This document shows, in pieces, positions 26,292 to 33,409 of a DNA stretch of 64,000 nt; position 1 is the stretch's first letter, and every line of letters begins with the position of its first letter. Under the pieces are notes generated by a model. That model was not told where the DNA came from and made no database searches. It saw nothing but the letters and a program-made list of their open reading frames with translations. The stretch covers positions 1 through 64,000 of the forward strand of contig UCII01000002.1 in NCBI GenBank assembly GCA_900472485.1. Reading direction: 5' to 3'. Both the position numbers and the translations under genes were made by a program. Source of the DNA: Hyphomicrobiales bacterium. GTDB lineage: Bacteria > Pseudomonadota > Alphaproteobacteria > Rhizobiales > Rhizobiaceae.

Positions 26292-27532
26292 GCCCGCCTT
26301 CCTGAAACGGCATTCAGAAGCTCTCTTGTGTCGCCTGCTTGCCGGGGGGCAGAGGGTGCAGCGTGGGCCTTTTCCCCCGTGAAAAGATGCGGCGGCTCTT
26401 CTGTCTTTCGGCTCCATCTGTCACATGCCGAGCGGCCGAGAATGGAAATGGACGTGTCTTCCTGGGGCGCGTGGACGAGAACAGATTGGATATCACGGAA
26501 ATGTCGTTCGATCCCGAGATCGCCATTGAGACCGGGATTGCCGAGGGTGCGAACGGCAAGCTGAACGGCGTCGCGTATGTAGCGGGCCGCAAGAAGGCGC
26601 GCCCTGATGAGCGCTTCCGGTTCATCCAGCGAATGGTCGAGCGCATTGAACAGGATCTGTCTTGCACCGCCCACGAGCAGGTCGATCTCGCCGGCTGCGG
26701 AAATGAACCTTTCCGTTTTTGCGATCGGAACGCCGAGATTGGCGGGGATGCGTTCATGACCGAAACGGATGAAAGCCTCCTGGGCAGCTTCCGCAGCTCC
26801 GAGGTAGATGGCGGTGAGCGCGACATTGCCGGCGGCATGGGCACGATTGTCCTGCGTGCCGACGGAGACGTCGACGAGATCGAGGACGTCTTCGAGCGGC
26901 ACCTCGACATCCTTAAACGCGACGTCGTGCGAGCCGCTTGCCCGCATTCCCAGGCTCTTCCAATTCTCGATCACCTTGATGCCGGGAAGGCCCGAGGGAA
27001 CGACGAAAGTGCCGACCCGCTGCGGTGTCTCATCGGTGCGCGCCCAGACGAGGAAATGCGTCAGACCCAGTGCGCCGGTGACGAAACGTTTGCGCCCTGT
27101 GATCGCCCATCCACCGGCCGTGCGGCGCGCCAATGTGTCGGGAAGGCCGCCACGGGCGGGAGAGCCAAGCTCTGGCTCGACGCGGGCCGCGTTCAGCAGG
27201 ATCGGGCGATCGCGTGCATCTTCCAATAAACGGCGGTAAAGCGGCTCCGGCCATTTGCTGCCCGCTGCCTGTCCGAGATGGGTGAATATCGTCATAGCGC
27301 TAATCAGGGCGACCGAAGGATCGCCGCGACCAAGCGCTGCCAGAATGCGCCCGACATCGGCAAGACCGGCACCTTTTCCACCGAACCGCGTCGCCACCGT
27401 GCTTTCAAGAAGGCCGGCGGCATGGACGGCCTCGATACCGGTCCAGGGGAAGGCGCCGGATTCATCTGCCGCGGCAGCCGCGGCCGCAAGCTTGCGGGTC
27501 ACATCCGCCAGATCGATGGTGTTAAAGGACAC
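26288..27532 (-). CDS. acyl-CoA-dehydrogenase-fold flavoprotein (DszC/SfnB-like monooxygenase candidate)
   Basis: A 414-residue protein of the acyl-CoA dehydrogenase superfamily. The sequences WAITGRKRFVTGALGLTHFLVWARTD and LGMRASGSHDVAFKDVEVP mark the middle beta domain. The C-terminal part runs through RTLGNPGLNGDLGIERHFRD. The usual catalytic glutamate region is not evident. That is typical of the branch using FMNH2 as monooxygenases on sulfur compounds (DszC, SfnB/SfnC relatives). Next to an SsuD-like monooxygenase at 27663, a role in desulfurisation is likely. It is coupled to the PanE-like gene by ATGA. Confidence 0.8.
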   Translation of the reverse strand: MSFNTIDLADVTRKLAAAAAAADESGAFPWTGIEAVHAAGLLESTVATRFGGKGAGLADVGRILAALGRGDPSVALISAMTIFTHLGQAAGSKWPEPLYRRLLEDARDRPILLNAARVEPELGSPARGGLPDTLARRTAGGWAITGRKRFVTGALGLTHFLVWARTDETPQRVGTFVVPSGLPGIKVIENWKSLGMRASGSHDVAFKDVEVPLEDVLDLVDVSVGTQDNRAHAAGNVALTAIYLGAAEAAQEAFIRFGHERIPANLGVPIAKTERFISAAGEIDLLVGGARQILFNALDHSLDEPEALIRARLLAARYIRDAVQLAVRTLGNPGLNGDLGIERHFRDIQSVLVHAPQEDTSISILGRSACDRWSRKTEEPPHLFTGEKAHAAPSAPRQAGDTRELLNAVSGRRA

Positions 27533-27662
27533 TTTGCATCAGCCTCTTTGAAGCAGCGAGGGGCGCCATGCGCGGGCTTTGCCGCGCGACGGCTTGTCTT
27601 TGCAAACACAATGCGAATGGTGTTCGCCAAATTCCATTTGTTGGGCGTGACAATGTGGGCGG

Positions 27663-28763
27663 TCAGGCAACCGCTTGCCGCGGTGTTTCCCGTTCCGCCA
27701 GATCCGCCCTGACGAGCGGCAGAATATAGCGGCCGTAATCGATGGCGTCGTTGAGGTTGTCATAGCCTCGGATTGAGATCAGATCCGCGCCGAGATCGAC
27801 GTAATCGAGAATGGAGTCAGCAATCGTTCTCGGCGAACCGACCAGGGCCGTGGAGGCACCACGTGCATTCGTCGCTGTCACCGTCGGGTACCAGAGAGCC
27901 CGATCATGCACATCGCCGCGCGAGGCGATCTCAAGCAGGCGCTGCGAGCCGATATTCTGCGGGGAGGGAGCGGATGGTGGCACCTTGCCAAGGCCCTTTG
28001 CGCGATTTTCCTTCAAAAGGTCGAGGGTGCGATGCGCCTTGGCCCAGGCAAGCTCGTCCGTCTCCGCAACGATCGGACGGAACGTCACCCAGATCCGCGG
28101 GCGATCCTTGCGCCCAGCGCGTGCCGCTTCGGCATGGATCCGGTCGATTTGCTGCTTGGTTTCGGCCAGCGGCTCGCCCCACAGGCCGAAGATATCGGCA
28201 AGCGCGCCGCCGATGCGATAGGCGTCGTCCGAGGACCCGCCGACCGACACCGGGATGGTGCCGTTCACTGGACGCACGCGGCTGTGGAACTGCTTGAATT
28301 GATAGTAGCGGCCATCGAAGTCAAAGGGTTCGCTCGACTGCCAGACGCGCCGCAGGATGCGGATATACTCCTCCTGCCGTTCGTAGCGCTGGTGCTTGTC
28401 GAGGAAGTCACCTTCCTTGGCCTGCTCTTCATCGCTTCCGCCGGCAATGAAGTGAACCACGACGCGCCCGCCGCTCAGCTGATCGAGCGTTGCGAGCGAT
28501 TTTGCCGCGACCGTCGGATAGATCGTGTTCGGACGAAGGGCGATGATGATCTTGATATTCTTCGTGTGCGCCACCACGGTCGCGCCGATGGTAAAGGGAT
28601 CGAAGGACGCGCTGTCATAGGGAATAAGGGTATAGTTGAAGCCGTAATCATCGAGCGAACGGGCATAACGCTCGATGAATTGTGGGTCGAGGGCCGGATT
28701 TTCGAGAGGGTTGAGCTCGGTCGAGGCATTTGGAAAGGTGACGCTGATGAATTCGGTCGGCAT
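27663..28763 (-). CDS. luciferase-like monooxygenase, SsuD-type (sulfonate/organosulfur)
   Basis: A 366-residue flavin-dependent monooxygenase close in pattern to alkanesulfonate monooxygenase SsuD. Blocks include NYTLIPYDSASFDPFTIGA, IALRPNTIYPTVAAKSLATL, LSGGRVVVHFIAGGSDEEQ and PVSVGGSSDDAYRIGG. SsuD-type enzymes cleave C-S bonds using FMNH2 supplied by a partner reductase, which is not encoded nearby. The start at 28763 follows AGGGAC; the frame is open to 28817. Operator site 2 lies 86 bases upstream. The stop is 130 bases before the acyl-CoA-dehydrogenase-like start, so they are probably one operon. Confidence 0.87.
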   Translation of the reverse strand: MPTEFISVTFPNASTELNPLENPALDPQFIERYARSLDDYGFNYTLIPYDSASFDPFTIGATVVAHTKNIKIIIALRPNTIYPTVAAKSLATLDQLSGGRVVVHFIAGGSDEEQAKEGDFLDKHQRYERQEEYIRILRRVWQSSEPFDFDGRYYQFKQFHSRVRPVNGTIPVSVGGSSDDAYRIGGALADIFGLWGEPLAETKQQIDRIHAEAARAGRKDRPRIWVTFRPIVAETDELAWAKAHRTLDLLKENRAKGLGKVPPSAPSPQNIGSQRLLEIASRGDVHDRALWYPTVTATNARGASTALVGSPRTIADSILDYVDLGADLISIRGYDNLNDAIDYGRYILPLVRADLAERETPRQAVA

Positions 28764-28849
28764 GTCTATGTCCCTATGGTTTGCTTCACCGGATTGTGGA
28801 TGAGATGCTAACGTCACCGGAATGCCGCAGAAAGACAGGTCGTTCTTTT

Positions 28850-28866
28850 TCTATAAAATTTGTAGA
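28850..28866 (-). promoter_or_regulatory. sulfur-island operator, site 2
   Basis: In gene direction the site reads TCTACAAATTTTATAGA, with arms TCTACAAA and TTTATAGA nearly complementary. It is 86 bases before the SsuD-like gene start at 28763. The 27 bases that include its last four positions and the following leader match those of site 1 at 24 of 27 positions. Confidence 0.65.
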
Positions 28867-29032
28867 ATATTTATGCTTTGAATCCGTGCGACCGAGATGT
28901 TGAGGTTTCGCCGAATAAACGTCGTCAGCGATCCCGCGCTGCCATGGTTGGGAAAACCCGTCGCGCGCGACGCGGACTTTGCCATTCCCGATGGGCACGT
29001 GAAGCACGCTGGAATGCGATTGTCGTGGCGGT

Positions 29033-29052
29033 GGATCCTACGGATAGGATCC
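29033..29052. repeat. short perfect inverted repeat
   Basis: GGATCCTA (29033-29040) and TAGGATCC (29045-29052) flank CGGA. This is a perfect 8-bp palindrome, possibly a regulator site for the 29229 and 29398 genes. Confidence 0.35.
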
Positions 29053-29228
29053 GTCTTGTAGCAGGAGGATCGACGACCACGTGATCGAACGTTTTTCGGG
29101 CAGGCCTTTCGTCGCAAACGCGCCCTTTTGCAAAAACATTTCGCCGCTCTTGCCAAGATTGGGTACGGCTCTCTCCACAGTAGTGCAGTGAAACAGTAGA
29201 TTTATGGCGTTAGATTTGAGGAACCAGA

Positions 29229-29408
29229 ATGTCCCGTCAGGCTGCCAATATCATTGATTTCCAGGCCTATCGCGATGCCCGCGAGAAAACGTCAGCGGTG
29301 GCGCCCTCTGTCGGCGCGATTTGGCCGGCCCAGCCGTTTCTGATGTGGGTGCCCTTCGTCGGTTTCATTCCCGTAATGCCGTTCGGCAATCAAGCCTATG
29401 GCAGCTGA
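29229..29408 (+). CDS. small hydrophobic protein, 59 residues
   Basis: A short gene starting MSRQAANIIDFQAYRDAREK and ending in a hydrophobic, proline-rich segment (IWPAQPFLMWVPFVGFIPV). That segment could insert in or lie on the membrane. GAGGAA precedes the ATG at good spacing. Its stop (29406-29408) overlaps the start of the XRE regulator gene by 11 bases, which implies translational coupling. I do not recognise a family. The good ribosome binding site and tight overlap make it more likely real than chance. Confidence 0.6.
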   Translation: MSRQAANIIDFQAYRDAREKTSAVAPSVGAIWPAQPFLMWVPFVGFIPVMPFGNQAYGS

Positions 29409-30021
29409 ACTGGGTGGGCCGCTGCATCTGGTCTCCAGGGCGGAGGCAATCGACGAAATTTCGACATTGACCGGTCAAAATCTGCGGCGTCTGAGAACGC
29501 GGCGGGGCTATTCGCTGGATCGGCTGGCCAAGATATCGGGCGTCAGCAGGGCCATGCTCGGGCAGATCGAAACCGGCAAGAGCAGCCCCACGGTCGCTAT
29601 CCTATGGAAAATCGCGGCCGCCCTCGAAGTATCCTGCGGCTCGTTGATCGCCGAGCCGCATGAAACGGCTCTGCAAGTGCTGACGCACGCGAAAGCGAAG
29701 GTCCTTTCCGCGTCCGACGGACGATTTCAGACCAGGGCGCTCTTTCCGTATGAGAGCGAGCGCAAGGTCGAGTTCTACGAGCTGCGAATTGCTCCCCACC
29801 ATACTGAAACTGCGGAACCACATCGGTCGGGGACCGTTGAAAATCTCGTGGTGTCGCGCGGTACGGTGGAGGTCGTTGCCGGCAGACATGCGCCGCAGAT
29901 CCTTGGCGAAGGTGATGCCATCATATTCGAGGCGGATGTTACCCATAGCTATCGCAACATGACCGGCAACGAGGCGGTGCTCTATCTGGTCACTACTTAT
30001 GTCGAGGAAGTTCGCGGCTGA
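29398..30021 (+). CDS. XRE-type regulator with C-terminal cupin domain
   Basis: A 207-residue regulator. An N-terminal Cro/C1 helix-turn-helix (LRRLRTRRGYSLDRLAKISG, then VSRAMLGQIETGKSSPTVA) is joined to a cupin_2 domain (GTVENLVVSRGTVEVVAG, then LGEGDAIIFEADVTHSYRN). This architecture is used by regulators of amine, amino-acid and sulfur metabolism that sense small ligands through the cupin. It is divergent from the SsuD-like operon and may regulate it. The start overlaps the 59-residue gene upstream. It is one candidate for the protein that reads the island operators, though no direct evidence links them. Confidence 0.9.
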   Translation: MAAELGGPLHLVSRAEAIDEISTLTGQNLRRLRTRRGYSLDRLAKISGVSRAMLGQIETGKSSPTVAILWKIAAALEVSCGSLIAEPHETALQVLTHAKAKVLSASDGRFQTRALFPYESERKVEFYELRIAPHHTETAEPHRSGTVENLVVSRGTVEVVAGRHAPQILGEGDAIIFEADVTHSYRNMTGNEAVLYLVTTYVEEVRG

Positions 30022-30193
30022 ATTTGCGCCGCGCGAATGAAAAAGCTAGCCCCAAAGCGCGTTGCGATCTTCTAGACTCGCTCCTCGCGCTTCAGGTTTT
30101 CTTTCCGCCTATATCACGCAAAACCATAGCACAGTTTAGGTGATATGTTTCAGAGCTGGTGCGCGTTTGTATGCGCGCACCTGCCTGATGAGA

Positions 30194-30556
30194 TCAGGCG
30201 GCTTCCATGGTGCAGCACATCATCATGTTGCCGCACATCATCATGACAGGCATGCCAGACGACATCATGGACATCATGCGCTTGCAGCACTCCATGAACA
30301 TGTCCTTGTCCATGCCTTCCATCGGCATCATCTCGCAGACCATGCCCTTCGGCGTCATCTTGCACGTCATCTTGCCCATCATCATCTGCATCATGGGCAT
30401 CATCATCGGATTCATCATGGGCATGCCGCCCATCATGGAACCCATCATCGGGTTCATCATAGGATTTATCATTGGCATCGCGCCCATCATCGGCATGTTG
30501 CTCATCATGGGGTTCATCATCGGCATCATGTTCATTGCAGGATTCATCATCGTCAT
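30194..30556 (-). CDS. extremely methionine-rich protein with C-terminal cysteines
   Basis: About 120 residues, of which 53 are methionine and 7 cysteine by my count. The first ~60 residues are repeats of the NPMM, PMMN and GSMM kind. The C-terminal half is less repetitive and includes GKMTCKMTPKGMVCEMMPME and ECCKRMMSMMSSGM, with cysteines as pairs or singles. No signal peptide is visible. GGGAG precedes the third codon, so the true start may be 30550. Met/Cys-rich proteins can bind Cu(I) or absorb oxidants; storage of sulfur is another idea. The plus-strand frames opposite it are judged shadows. Confidence 0.7.
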   Translation of the reverse strand: MTMMNPAMNMMPMMNPMMSNMPMMGAMPMINPMMNPMMGSMMGGMPMMNPMMMPMMQMMMGKMTCKMTPKGMVCEMMPMEGMDKDMFMECCKRMMSMMSSGMPVMMMCGNMMMCCTMEAA

Positions 30557-30941
30557 CTCCCGAAATCGGCCGCGTTCTGGCCTTCGATGAAAGTTGAGTT
30601 ATGCCAACTAATTTTCCCGTTCAATGTAAAAAATAATTTTAATATTCTTTCCTCCAATAGAATAGATGCATCTCTGTTGATTTGATCGGTATCGTTGTTA
30701 TTGCAGAGTTGTATCCGCTATAGCAGACGCTGCCATTCGTCGTCGCCGGCAGTTCCGCGACGCGATCATCGCGGCCGAGGCGAAGCACGAAGAAATGCAT
30801 TTTGCCGATTCAAGCCGCCGCAGCGGAAACCTATTCCTTTAATCTACTAGATTTATAGATATTGTCTCCGCATCGGATAAGCGTTCGCCGCATCGATGCC
30901 GCTCGTTGGTGCCGGGTCGGACGTCGGAACCAGGAGCTCGT
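30557..30941. other. AT-rich intergenic region with operator site 3
   Basis: The region lies between the methionine-rich gene (minus strand) and the small membrane gene (plus strand). It is markedly AT-rich near 30600-30670, unlike the flanks. It contains operator site 3. No coding frame is supported. Confidence 0.45.
30843..30859 (+). promoter_or_regulatory. sulfur-island operator, site 3
   Basis: TCTACTAGATTTATAGA, a 17-bp near-palindrome like the other island sites. It is 82 bases before the small gene at 30942 that leads into cystathionine beta-lyase. It is also ~290 bases upstream of the divergent methionine-rich gene. Confidence 0.6.
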
Positions 30942-31082
30942 ATGGATACTGTCCTTTACCTTGCCTCGCTCACAACGCAGCACCGTCGCCCAGTGGATCT
31001 CGGACCTCTGGCGATTACCCGGTTTGCCCTGGTGAGCCTAACGGTCCTCATGTCGTTGTTCCTGTTACTGCGCATCACTTGA
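30942..31082 (+). CDS. small membrane protein, 46 residues
   Basis: A short frame starting MDTVLYLASLTTQHRRPVDL and ending in one predicted membrane segment (LVSLTVLMSLFLLLRIT). CAGGAG sits five bases before the ATG, a strong ribosome binding site. The gene begins 82 bases after operator site 3 and precedes metC, so it is likely the first gene of that unit. No family is recognised. It could be a membrane-anchored small regulator or transporter subunit; there is no evidence to choose. Confidence 0.5.
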   Translation: MDTVLYLASLTTQHRRPVDLGPLAITRFALVSLTVLMSLFLLLRIT

Positions 31083-31155
31083 AAATTCCGGGGTGCGATG
31101 GTCATGCCCTCCCGGCCTTTGCCCTTTCCGCCAGACATCGGACCAGACATCGGAG

Positions 31156-31257
31156 ATGTATCGCGTGACGAAAATATCCCAAAGCTCCCCGGCGCTGATC
31201 GGCAACAAGCCGCTGCTGGAACTTCACAACTATCGCAGACGGGGGCAGGCACAATGA
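31156..31257 (+). CDS. 33-codon upstream ORF overlapping the metC start
   Basis: The frame reads MYRVTKISQSSPALIGNKPL, continues LELHNYRRRGQAQ and stops at 31255-31257, overlapping the metC ATG (ATGA). The ALIGNKPLLEL stretch resembles the N terminus of cysteine synthases (xLIGNTPLxxL). It could be a leader peptide that couples metC translation, or the relic of a cysK start. The ribosome binding site is poor (CGGAG directly abutting the ATG), so expression is doubtful. Confidence 0.3.
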   Translation: MYRVTKISQSSPALIGNKPLLELHNYRRRGQAQ

Positions 31258-32444
31258 CCAGGAACAATGGCCCTGCCGATCCGCTAGGTCCGAATACCGT
31301 GCTGGTGCGCGCGGGCCATGATCCCTTCGACTATCATGGCTTCATCAACCCACCGAAGGTTCACGCATCGACGGTTCTGTTTCCGGATGCGCAAACGATG
31401 GATCGCAACGCGCAGAAATACACCTATGCAACGCGAGGCACGCCGACGACGGATGCGCTCTGCGATGCGGTCAATGAACTTGAGGGGGCGGCCGGTACTA
31501 TTCTCGTCCCGTCTGGCCTAGCCGCGGTTACGACCGCGCTGCTGGCCTATCTATCTCCTGGAGACCACGCGCTGATTGTTGATTCCGTCTATGGCAATGT
31601 CCGGCAGTTTTGCGACACCATGCTTTCGCGGTTCGGCATTGATGTTGAGTATTACGATCCGTCAATCGGCCGGGACATCGAGACGTTGTTCAAGGCCAAC
31701 ACGAAGCTGGTTCACACCGAAGCGCCCGGATCGAATACCTTCGAGATGCAGGATATCCCTGCCATCGTCGAGGCCGCACATCGGCATGATGCCGTCGTCA
31801 CCATGGACAATACCTGGGCAACGCCGCTTTTCTTCGGGCCCCTCGATGCGGGCGTCGACGTATCGATCCAGGCATCGACCAAATATCCCGCTGGTCATGC
31901 CGATGTGCTGATGGGCACGATTTCGGCCAATGCCAAGCATTGGCGGGCACTGAAACGCGCCAATGGAGCGCTCGGCTTTTGCGGCACGCCCGATGACGCC
32001 TACCAGGTTCTTCGCGGGCTGCGCACCATGGGTGTTCGGTTGGAGCGTCATCAAGCAAGCAGCCTTGCGGTTGCCAAATGGCTGGAAGGACGAGGTGATG
32101 TCGTTCGTGTCCTTCACCCGGCTCTGGAAAGTTTCCCCGGGCACGCGCTTTGGCGGCGTGACTTCAAGGGGGCAGGCGGGGTGTTTTCCTTCGTATTGGC
32201 AGTCGATCAAACAAAGGATTTCAAGCTGAAGGCACAGAAATTCCTCGATGGGCTCTCGTTGTTCGGCCTTGGCTACTCCTGGGGTGGATATCAAAGCCTC
32301 GCCCTGCACGTCGATCTCAGCGATCGGCGTATCGCGAAAGTGCCGGTGGAAGGACCGGTCATCCGTCTTCAGATCGGGCTTGAGGATGTCGAGGACCTTA
32401 TCGCCGATCTTGAACGTGCCTTCGCTGCCTCCTCGACGGTTTGA
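31254..32444 (+). CDS. metC: cystathionine beta-lyase
   Basis: A 396-residue PLP enzyme of the Cys/Met-metabolism family. The PLP-binding lysine is in QASTKYPAGHADVLMG, and GTPTTDALCDAVNELEGA and LVPSGLAAVTTALLAYLSPG are the conserved substrate and cofactor regions. It cleaves cystathionine or related S-substituted cysteines to a thiol, pyruvate and ammonia in the cytoplasm. The start at 31254 matches the family N terminus; the frame is open to 31098. Being downstream of operator site 3 and among organosulfur monooxygenases, it may act as a general C-S lyase in sulfur scavenging. Confidence 0.9.
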   Translation: MTRNNGPADPLGPNTVLVRAGHDPFDYHGFINPPKVHASTVLFPDAQTMDRNAQKYTYATRGTPTTDALCDAVNELEGAAGTILVPSGLAAVTTALLAYLSPGDHALIVDSVYGNVRQFCDTMLSRFGIDVEYYDPSIGRDIETLFKANTKLVHTEAPGSNTFEMQDIPAIVEAAHRHDAVVTMDNTWATPLFFGPLDAGVDVSIQASTKYPAGHADVLMGTISANAKHWRALKRANGALGFCGTPDDAYQVLRGLRTMGVRLERHQASSLAVAKWLEGRGDVVRVLHPALESFPGHALWRRDFKGAGGVFSFVLAVDQTKDFKLKAQKFLDGLSLFGLGYSWGGYQSLALHVDLSDRRIAKVPVEGPVIRLQIGLEDVEDLIADLERAFAASSTV

Positions 32445-32519
32445 GCAGCACATCTTTCTCAAGAGGCAGGCCTTGGAAAGGCGGGCGTTAGGACAGACGT
32501 GTACGGAGGTAGATGAGAG

Positions 32520-33281
32520 ATGGTTCACGGCAGCGTCAAAGCCGCAATCGGTCATTCCGAGATGGATCTGACGGATGAATTGGTCGCTCTAAGCTTGCGA
32601 AACGAGATCGATCCGGGACCGGACCCGCTGCGCATACCGATCACGGACGCCGAACTGGATGCGCTGGCGGAGCGGCTCTATCGGGAGTCGCAAGGGGATG
32701 CGCTCTGGATCTTCGCCTACGGTTCCTTGATCTGGAAGCCTGATTTCGATGCCGTGGAAGCGCGGGTGGGAGCCATCAAGGGGTGGCATCGCTCGTTCTG
32801 TCTTCGGATGACGCGGTGGCGGGGGTCGCAGACGCAACCAGGCCTGATGCTGGCATTAAAGCGAGGCGGGTACTGCAAGGCCGTCGCCTTCAGATTGGAT
32901 GACGGCGATCGCCTTGGCCAGATCAGGCGCATGCTTCGCCGGGAAATCGGAACCCTTGAAGACGCGGCCACTATTCGATGGGTGCGGGTACAGACCGATC
33001 AGGGTACGGTGCGGGCATTGGTTTTCTGGGCAGACCCAAAGGGAAGCTACGTCACCGCCAAGCTGCCATTGGAGGCTGTCGCGGGCATCTTGGCACGGGC
33101 TTGCGGCGCCAGGGGGTCATGTGCCGAGTATCTCTATTTGACGGTGAAGCATCTCGAAGCTTGGGGGATTCGGGATCTCAATCTGTGGAGGCTTCAAAAG
33201 CTCGTCGCAGGCGAACTCAAGGCGATCCACGAATTGGAGGGCGTGGCAAACCAGGCCCGCGTCCTGAGCCGGAGTGCGTAG
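32520..33281 (+). CDS. ChaC-type gamma-glutamylcyclotransferase
   Basis: A 253-residue ChaC-family protein. The substrate-binding motif IFAYGSLIWKPDF (YGSL type) lies near residue 63, and RSFCLRMTRWRGSQTQPGLML is the next conserved block. ChaC enzymes split glutathione into 5-oxoproline and Cys-Gly in the cytosol, releasing cysteine for reuse. The gene follows metC by 75 bases on the same strand, so it may belong to the same sulfur-responsive unit. The start could also be the ATG at 32562. Confidence 0.88.
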   Translation: MVHGSVKAAIGHSEMDLTDELVALSLRNEIDPGPDPLRIPITDAELDALAERLYRESQGDALWIFAYGSLIWKPDFDAVEARVGAIKGWHRSFCLRMTRWRGSQTQPGLMLALKRGGYCKAVAFRLDDGDRLGQIRRMLRREIGTLEDAATIRWVRVQTDQGTVRALVFWADPKGSYVTAKLPLEAVAGILARACGARGSCAEYLYLTVKHLEAWGIRDLNLWRLQKLVAGELKAIHELEGVANQARVLSRSA

Positions 33282-33409
33282 GACGCCCCCAATATTTCCC
33301 GGCAATGTCATCATCACATATTGGATCGGAAATCCATGTGCCCTAGATCAGATGAAAGGGAGATATCGGTAATTGTCTTGCCTCTGTTCGAAAGCGGAGA
33401 AGGCCAGCG

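Larger units (their letters stand above)
28764..29228. other. intergenic control region between divergent units
   Basis: The region carries operator site 2 for the minus-strand operon and an 8-bp inverted repeat at 29033-29052. A 54-codon frame at 28897-29061 has no convincing ribosome binding site and is not called. The rest should hold the promoter for the small gene and XRE gene on the plus strand. Confidence 0.45.

Noticed and set aside
28897..29061. 54-codon frame on the plus strand (MLRFRRINVVSDPALPWLGK...)
   Set aside because: No clear ribosome binding site and no motif; it crosses the 29033 palindrome. Likely chance.
29192..29208. AACAGTAGATTTATGGC, upstream of the 59-residue gene, partly like the island operator
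   Set aside because: It matches only about 11 of 17 positions and the left arm is missing, so I do not count it as a site.
30140..30685. Plus-strand histidine-rich frame of 181 codons and another Ile/Met-rich frame (30207-30590)
   Set aside because: Both are the complement of the methionine-codon repeats of the minus-strand gene (CAT and ATC codons). They lack good ribosome binding sites, and the minus frame has one plus a structured C-terminal half.
30860..31253. Possible SAM-type riboswitch upstream of metC
   Set aside because: No conserved SAM-I, SAM-II or SAH aptamer core could be recognised in the leader; the region is instead occupied by small frames.
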